From contig NC_034009.1 in assembly GCF_000346465.2 (NCBI RefSeq), forward strand, positions 36,711,557 through 36,775,556: 64,000 bases of DNA, in the 5' to 3' direction. Shown in pieces: positions 57,554-64,000 of this stretch. Source of the stretch: Prunus persica. Taxonomy: Eukaryota > Streptophyta > Magnoliopsida > Rosales > Rosaceae. The stretch's first letter is position 1; each line of letters starts with the position of its first letter. The notes under the pieces were generated by a model, which searched no databases, was not told where the DNA came from, and was given only the letters and a program-made list of their open reading frames with translations. Position numbers and translations under genes: made by a program.

Positions 57554-59189
57554 CTTGAACAACAATTGCATGTTGTTGAATGTAGAAATTATAATAAGTT
57601 AACAGTTTGGATAGTGAAATTGGCTATAAAGCCTGAACTTTTGGGTTTAATTTTGATTATGGGTATAGTAGTTGTGTGAATTGTCTAAATTAGGGCTTAT
57701 TAATGTTTTGTCAATGGGGGATCAGGTTTACCGTGAATAATGGGTTGTTGTCAAATAACATCACAAGAACTCTTCCTAAAAATCTCAGTCACTTGACAAA
57801 TCTTCAAGTGTTGAATATGGCACGAAACAATCTCCATGGTCCAATCCGGCTTTCCCTTCTATTGATTCTCTTGACTTGCGAGCTATATTTTTTTAATATT
57901 ATATTTAAATGGTATAGCCGTGCGGCTATACTATTTAAATATTCGAATGTATTTAAAGGGTACAGGCTGCACAATTTAAATTAAAAAGTATAGCCGCGCG
58001 GCTATACTATTTAAATATTTAAATATATTTATGTCAGCTGTATCCGAAAAGCTTTCTTCCTTGCTGTGAAAATGTTGGGTTGAACTCTCCGAGTATTAGG
58101 GTTTACAAAAAATGCATGTGAGATTTCAGATCACTCTCACTGCGTTGAGCAAGAAAATGGGTCTCTGCTCTCTCTCTCTCTCTGGAGAAGACTGCGAGCA
58201 AGTCATCCCCTTTTTTGAGCTTATAAAAATAGTCCCTCATAAATAATTTTAAACAGTGCGTTTTCAGAGATTCCTTTAAACAAATTAAGAATGACCATTT
58301 TTCCTTTTTTTGTATTTGGAAAGTTAAAGTAATGGGAATGCGTGGGGATTAGGTGTAAATAAAAGGGTGTCTAACAGGAAGGAAAAAAAAAAAGTTTAGC
58401 ACTTAAATAAACTATACATTAAGGTTTGAATTTAAATTAGTAGTTGTAGACTTGTAGTAAAGAAGAAATAATTATAATTTTTTTTCAATGATACTATTTG
58501 TAGCACCTATCTTTCCTCTCCGATTACAAGTCTCATCTTCTTTGATGTTGACTTGAGAGAAATTACGTGAAGTTATTGAGATGAGTGAAAATAATATTTT
58601 AAGTTGAAAAGTCTTCCCCCAACATTAGTGCGCTTTGTTGCAACTTGTAGGTTTGTGAAAAGTTTATCTACACGGTTGTGTCTTGGGGACGTATGTATGT
58701 GCGATGAACGAGTTTGAGGACTTGACAAATATCTTTCCCTTAGACTTGTTTCAGTCATAGAAATGACCATTTCCCATTAGGCTGCAACTAACTAATTCAA
58801 AGGGGAGGGGATGGAGTGGAGATGGGTCAACAGATAATACGATACGAAGGAGAAAATGAAGCCAACACAACCCACTTGAGACTTTTTTTTTCTTGTTTAC
58901 CAAATAAATTAAACAAAAGCTGCTAGTGGAACACAAAAGCTTATAAATATCACATCACCTATTCCATTTCCAAGACTTGTAAAACAGAAACAAACCAAGA
59001 GAAGATATATGGGCTACCTGTATTTCTTGTATTCATATTTGTGAGCGTTGAGCCAAAATTCAAGTTCAACGTTGGACAACCAGAAATAAGGTAGCATATA
59101 TACAGTACCGATCAAGGATTCGGGCTTATAAATTTGTCTTATTCCATCAGAGTTCAAAAACAGAAAAAGAAAAAAGAAACCTAAGAGAT
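57554..59189. other. Intergenic between LRR-RLK B and C
   Basis: Contains an LRR fragment (57745-57857), two GC-rich palindromes (57912-57932 and 57987-58008) and a (CT)n microsatellite (58167-58183). The 5' flank of LRR-RLK C has the words CATATTTGTGAGCGTTGAG at about 59034, repeated within its signal peptide coding sequence at about 59252. Confidence 0.6.
57745..57857 (+). pseudogene. Leucine-rich repeat fragment of an LRR-RLK
   Basis: Encodes NNITRTLPKNLSHLTNLQVL followed by NMARNNLHGPI, matching repeats 4-6 of LRR-RLK A and C (NNITGTLPENLSRLKNLQVL). This is the part missing from LRR-RLK B. Homology ends abruptly on both sides. Confidence 0.85.
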
Positions 59190-62100
59190 ATGGTTTCCCA
59201 ATTCCATCTATTGCCTCAAACATTTGCCATTATATTCTCTCTTCTTCTATGCATATTTGTGAGCGTTGAGACAGCCAGACCAACGCCAAGCATTGCCACG
59301 GACAAGGAGGCTTTGATCTCATTCAAGTCAGGGGTCAGTCTCCCTCCATCTTTTTGGGACCAAAATTCATCTCCATGCACCAACTGGACTGGAGTTGTTT
59401 GCAACAAACTTGGCAACAGAGTTGTTGCTCTTCATCTTTCCGGCTTGGGACTTACAGGCTCCATTAGCCCCCATATTGGTAACCTCTCCTTCCTCCGTTC
59501 CCTTCAACTTCAAAATAACAAATTAACAGGAAACATTCCCTCTCAAATTCTCCACCTTTTCCGCTTGACATCTCTAAACTTGAGCTCCAACACCATACAA
59601 GGTCCCCTGCCATCAAACCTGACCCAATTGACTGCCCTCCAAACACTTGACCTAGCCTCAAATAACATCACAGGAACACTTCCTGAAAATCTCAACAGCT
59701 TGAAAAATCTTCAAGTCTTGAATTTGGCACGAAACAGACTCCATGGTCCAATCCCACCATCCATAAGCAACCTCTCTTCCACCCTCACACATTTGAACTT
59801 AGGCACAAATAGTCTCAGTGGTACGATACCCAGTGAATTGGGTTTCCTTTACAAACTCAAGGAACTTGATCTTGCAGGTAACCAACTCACTGGGACTGTT
59901 GCCCTGTCCATATACAACATCTCTTCTCTACTTCTCTTCACTGTAGCTTCAAACCAACTGTGGGGTGAGATTCCAAGCAATATTGGTCACACACTTCCAA
60001 ATCTTCTATACTTCAGAAATTGTTTTAATCTATTCACCGGAAATATTCCAGTGTCTTTGCACAATATCTCCGGCATTCGATCAATTCGAATGTCCAACAA
60101 CTTTCTTGAAGGAACGGTTCCACCAGGCCTAGGGAATTTGCCATTCATTGAAATGTACAACATTGGTTTCAATCGGATTGTTAGCTACGGTGGTGATGGT
60201 CTCAGTTTCATCACTTCCTTAACAAACAGCACCCGTCTCCAATTCCTTGCCATTGATGGTAATCATTTAGAGGGTGTAATTCCAGAGTCCATTGGAAACC
60301 TGTCCAAGGTTATCGAAAAATTGTACATGGGAGGGAACCGCATTTTCGGTCACATACCCTCCTCAATTGGTCAACTCAGTAGCTTGACTTTGCTGAATGT
60401 AAGCTATAATTTGATCTCTGGCGAAATCCCACCTGAAATAGGCCAGCTGGAAGAATTGCAAGTGCTTAGTTTAGCTGCAAACAAAATGTCTGGTCATATT
60501 ACAAACTCCTTAGGTAATCTCAGAAAGCTGAACAACATTGATTTATCCAGAAATTCCTTTGTTGGCCATATACCCCCTTCCTTTGCAAACTTTCAGAAGT
60601 TGCTTTCCATGGACTTATCCAACAATTTGCTCAATGGAAGCATTTCTACAGAAATATTTCAAAACCTCCCTAGTTTGAGCACCATTCTGAATTTGTCTAA
60701 CAACTTTCTGAGTGGTCCTTTGCCTGAAGAAATTGGGCTCCTAGGAAGTGTGGTCACTATAGACCTCTCAGACAACCGCTTGTCTGGATTGATCCCCAAC
60801 ACAATTGGAAAGTGTACAAGCTTGGAAGGATTGTTGATGGCGAGAAATAAACTCTCTGGTCCTCTTCCTAATGTTCTTGGAGATATGAGAGGTCTTGAGA
60901 TTCTAGACCTCTCCTCAAACCAGCTTTCTGGGTCCATTCCTGACAAACTTGAAGACCTACAGGTCCTGAGCTACTTGAACCTCTCCTTTAATCACTTGGA
61001 AGGAGTAATTCCTAAAGGTGGAATCTTTGTTAAAAATAGCTCTAGTGTCCATCTTGAAGGCAACCCAAAGCTTTGCCTGCATTCGTCATGTGTGAATCCT
61101 GGCGGTCATAGGAGAAAAGTACTGATCCCAGTTCTTATTTCGACTGTTTTGGCAACATTGGCAGTATGTGTCATAGTTGGTTGTTTGCTCTATGTCAGCA
61201 AAAGCAAAGCAAGAGTTACAGAAACTAATTCTGATTTGTTAATAAAAGGGCAGCATCAAATGGTTACATATGAAGAGCTACGTGGCGCAACTGGGAATTT
61301 TAGCACGGAAAATTTGATTGGAAGCGGGAGCTTTGGGTCTGTATACAGAGGGTGCCTAAGAGATGGAATTGAAGTAGCAGTTGGAAAGTTGAGAAACCTA
61401 GCAAGGGTTTATAAGGAGTTGGGTTACTCCCCCCATTGCCAATTGGTTTTGGGGTGGAACCTCAACTTCCTTCATGGTATCAGAGCGGGTTGCCCACGTG
61501 TGAAAGCCCAACGGCCACACGTGCTCCACGTCACCCAAAATGTGTTGTCCACGTGTTAGGTTTGAAAATTCGCCACACGTGCGGGGGCGTGTGAGAATGT
61601 GAAGGTAAAGAGTCCCACATTGGAAAGTTGAGAAACCTAGCAAGGGTTTATAAGGAGTTGGGTTACTCCCCCCATTGCCAATTGGTTTTGGGGTGGAACC
61701 TCAACTTCCTTCAGTAGTGAAGGTGCTTGATATGAAAAGGACAGGATCGTGGAAGAGTTTTTTGGCAGAGTGTGAGGCCTTGAGGAGCGTGAGGCATCGC
61801 AATCTTGTCAAACTGATCACATCATGCTCCATCTTGGACTTCAAGAACATGGATTTTTTGGCTTTGGTGTATGAGTATCTGAGTAATGGGAGCTTGGAAG
61901 ATTGGATTCAGGGTAAGAGAAAGAATGCTAATGGAGATGGATTGAACATTGTGGAGAGACTGAATGTGGCCATTGATGTTGCTTGTGGATTGGATTATCT
62001 GCATCATGATTGTGAAGTTCCAGTGGCGCACTGTGATTTAAAGCCCAGCAACATTCTTTTGGACAGAGATATGATTGCAAAGATTGGAGATTTTGGGCTG

Positions 62101-62694
62101 GCCAAGTTGCTGATAGAAAGAACAAGCAATAACGTTCTCAGCTCCACAGATGTGCTAAAGGGTTCCATAGGATATATGCCACCAGGTCAGTATTAAGTTC
62201 TCATTTGAAGTATTTGGTTTACCTTATATGTCAAGTTAGCTATGTTTTATGATTGTTTTTTTTCTTTTTCTTCTAGTTTGTTTGGTTTATTAAGAATGAA
62301 CTATGATGCAGAGTATGGTTTTGGACAAAAGCCATCGACGGCCGGAGATGCATACAGTTTCGGAGTAGTGTTGTTGGAGCTGTTTACTGGGAAAAGCCCA
62401 ACCCATGAAAGTTTCACAGGAGACGAAAACATTATCAGATGGGTGCACTCAGCCTTCCCTCAAAACATTGCCCAAGTACTAGACTCTGAGCTGCTACACC
62501 TCATGCAGCATCCGCCCAATGAATTAGAACGTAATTGCCTGACTTCAATTATAGAGGTTGGGCTATCTTGCACCTCTGCTTCGCCTGAGGGACGCATTAG
62601 CTTGAGGGATGCCCTCCACAAACTTGAAGCTGCTCGGCAGACCCTTTTCAAGCATACTCATGTTGAGACTGAGAGTGCCAAGCATGAATTTTAA
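59190..62694 (+). pseudogene. LRR-RLK C: non-RD receptor kinase disrupted by a TRIM insertion
   Basis: Exon 1 is 59190-62185 (containing the TRIM at 61382-61713) and exon 2 is 62312-62694. Ignoring the insertion and one target copy, the frame is open for 1013 residues with the same layout as A: signal peptide (FAIIFSLLLCIFVSVETA), LRR cap, about twenty repeats, membrane helix (VLISTVLATLAVCVIVGCLLYV) and a non-RD kinase (IGSGSFGSVYRG, AHCDLKPSN, DFGLAKL). As it stands translation ends at 61559 after 789 residues, just past the glycine loop and before the catalytic lysine. That leaves a membrane-anchored LRR ectodomain without a working kinase. Apart from the insertion, no other lesion is seen, so the loss of kinase is recent. 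Confidence 0.9.
61382..61713 (+). mobile_element. TRIM retrotransposon with identical 93 bp LTRs
   Basis: LTRs 61382-61474 and 61621-61713 are identical, start TGGAAAG and end TTCA. Directly after the 5' LTR is TGGTATCAGAGC (61475-61486), the primer-binding site complementary to initiator-Met tRNA. Flanks GCAGT (61377-61381) and GTAGT (61714-61718) are a 5 bp target duplication with one mismatch. The internal region is only 146 bp, non-coding, and lacks an obvious polypurine tract. Confidence 0.9.
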
Positions 62695-63233
62695 CTACAA
62701 ACTGGAAATTGCTTGCATGTTTATTTATGTACTAATTAATAGTATGTTATAATATATAATTGAGTGTCGCATTTCCCTTATTCGCTCATCTTAGCGACCA
62801 ATACTCATGTGCCTCAACTGTTATATATGACCCAAAACCAGTTGGGGAGGCCTACCCCACACCCTGCAGCCCATGCTCATAGCAAGCCCAATAGAGGAAG
62901 AAGCTGTCACAAGGAAATTGCCTTCTCGAGAGGAATGAACTGCAACTGTACACAAGCATCAATTGACAGCTCCTTACCTTACCTCCTTTACTAAACTGAA
63001 CTGAAATGGCAAGCAAAAATGTCAGCCTGTCCACGAGGTCATGGCCCATGTGTAACACACACTTCAGCCATCATGTGATTTTTTTTTACACAAGTCAAAA
63101 TTGACATGAAGCTAATAAGTTCCAATTAACTTTTATTTGACACCAACACAAATATGACATAATATGTTAAATAAAAAATAACGTATCGAATTAGTGTTAA
63201 ACTTAATATGCTTGTGGATGAAATAAGACATTA
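62695..63233. other. 3' flank of LRR-RLK C with duplicated block A3
   Basis: 62810-63230 matches 52780-53600, including AGCCCATGCTCA, AGCCCAATAGAGG, AGAAGCTGTC and CACGAGGTCATGG. No gene recognised. Confidence 0.7.
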
Positions 63234-63413
63234 TAAACCACAAGGTGTAGTGCGATTAATAAACTGTTATCTTTAATTGGCGAGTTACCTGATGCTTTAA
63301 TGACAAGAGTTTGAAACTCGTTGGAAGTATTTTGTGACCAGGAACAAGCCGAACCCCGAGTAGGGATTAATCCCACCATATGAGTGTGAGGACACCTCAT
63401 GATATTTACCAAA
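63234..63413 (+). mobile_element. SINE retroelement, 180 bp
   Basis: Flanked by a perfect 14 bp duplication GAAATAAGACATTA (63220-63233 and 63414-63427). The paralogous block at about 53600 has the uninterrupted site. The element carries A-box-like (GTGTAGTGCGATTAA) and B-box-like (AGTTTGAAACTCG) words, as in tRNA-derived SINEs. No poly(A) is seen at the 3' end. Confidence 0.75.
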
Positions 63414-63427
63414 GAAATAAGACATTA

Positions 63428-64000
63428 CGAGTACATGCATATACATTTGAGTACTCCTCTATATTTTGTACATCAAATATAGACTTATTTACATCAATGT
63501 CCCTTGAAATTACAGTCAAATCTCATTTTACTTCCCAAATTTAAAGTGGCACACTTACTCCGCTTGACCATGGTTTGATGACCCACTTTGTCTCATGCCG
63601 TTAACTCCATCCAAAACTCTATTAAAATTGATGACGTGGCATGAGTGTTTGTGTAATTTTGTACCAATGATTCATTATTCACCAATTGAGGGGTGACGTG
63701 TCAAGTGGAGTCCACCTCCACATGGATAAAAATATAATTAAATATTCTAATATTTAAAACTAATTTAAAATTTAAAATAAAACATTAAAAAATTTAGAAC
63801 CAACAAAATTCTCTCTCTCTCTCTCTCTCTCTCTCACCCAGATCCCACCCACACCCATCCCCCTACCCAGCCGCACCGACCATCGCTCCCTCTCCTTCTC
63901 CTTTCTTCAACAACCATGAAAAATAATTATTAAAAAAAAAAAAACATGCAAGTCATCATCTCCCCTTCGTACCTTCCTCCTTCTCCTTCACCTCCACCTT
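63428..64000. other. Intergenic with CT microsatellite at right edge
   Basis: The block-A match continues to about 63480. A (CT)n microsatellite lies at 63811-63835, followed by a CT/CCA-rich stretch that could be a 5' UTR or another repeat cut by the window edge. No open frame is supported. Confidence 0.5.

Overview
This window is nuclear DNA of a eudicot plant, most likely Rosaceae. The evidence is plant-only families (MIKC*-type MADS-box, CYP81 P450, FAR1-related, APD-type RING ligase, non-RD LRR receptor kinases), GT-AG introns, AT-rich spacers and a Cassandra solo LTR. The family is an inference; the plant call is firm.

Layout. 1-4.6 kb: a non-autonomous Mutator-like element and a dead FAR1-related gene carrying a 534 bp hAT insertion. 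6.9-9.7 kb (minus): an intact four-exon NRAMP2-like metal transporter. 10.4-14.4 kb: a decayed LINE. 16-17.6 kb (minus): a CYP81 pseudogene. 18.5-20.7 kb (minus): an eight-exon APD-type membrane RING E3 ligase. 21-22.2 kb: a tandem repeat and a foldback element. 22.7-24.4 kb (plus): an intact CYP81 P450. 24.7-27.8 kb (minus): intact LRR-RLK A.

30.3-48.8 kb: two MIKC* MADS-box genes. MADS-A has ten exons and is intact. MADS-B has lost exons 4-5 and most of 8-9, and its third intron holds a 14,092 bp CACTA transposon (34076-48167) with a perfect AGT target duplication. The transposon encodes a complete TNP2-type transposase and a second six-exon protein joining a Transposase_24-like region to a Ulp1-type cysteine protease, with a single nonsense codon. 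It has also captured part of the host RPN6 gene, and is filled with CGACG/CGTCG motifs. A third, rearranged MADS remnant lies at about 49-50.5 kb and contains a Cassandra solo LTR. A 1.1 kb hAT element follows.

54-62.7 kb (plus): LRR-RLK B has lost some leucine-rich repeats. LRR-RLK C is cut in its kinase exon by a 332 bp TRIM retrotransposon with identical 93 bp LTRs. A duplicated intergenic block found between the MADS genes, before LRR-RLK B and after LRR-RLK C suggests growth by segmental duplication and predicts another receptor gene beyond the right edge.

The host genes do not form one pathway. The main theme is a receptor-kinase/MADS duplication cluster reshaped by transposons. The most unusual object is the CACTA element, with its protease-fusion gene, captured proteasome gene and internal hairpin. 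All exon models were read by eye from splice signals, reading phase and paralogue comparison; no alignment or expression data were available.
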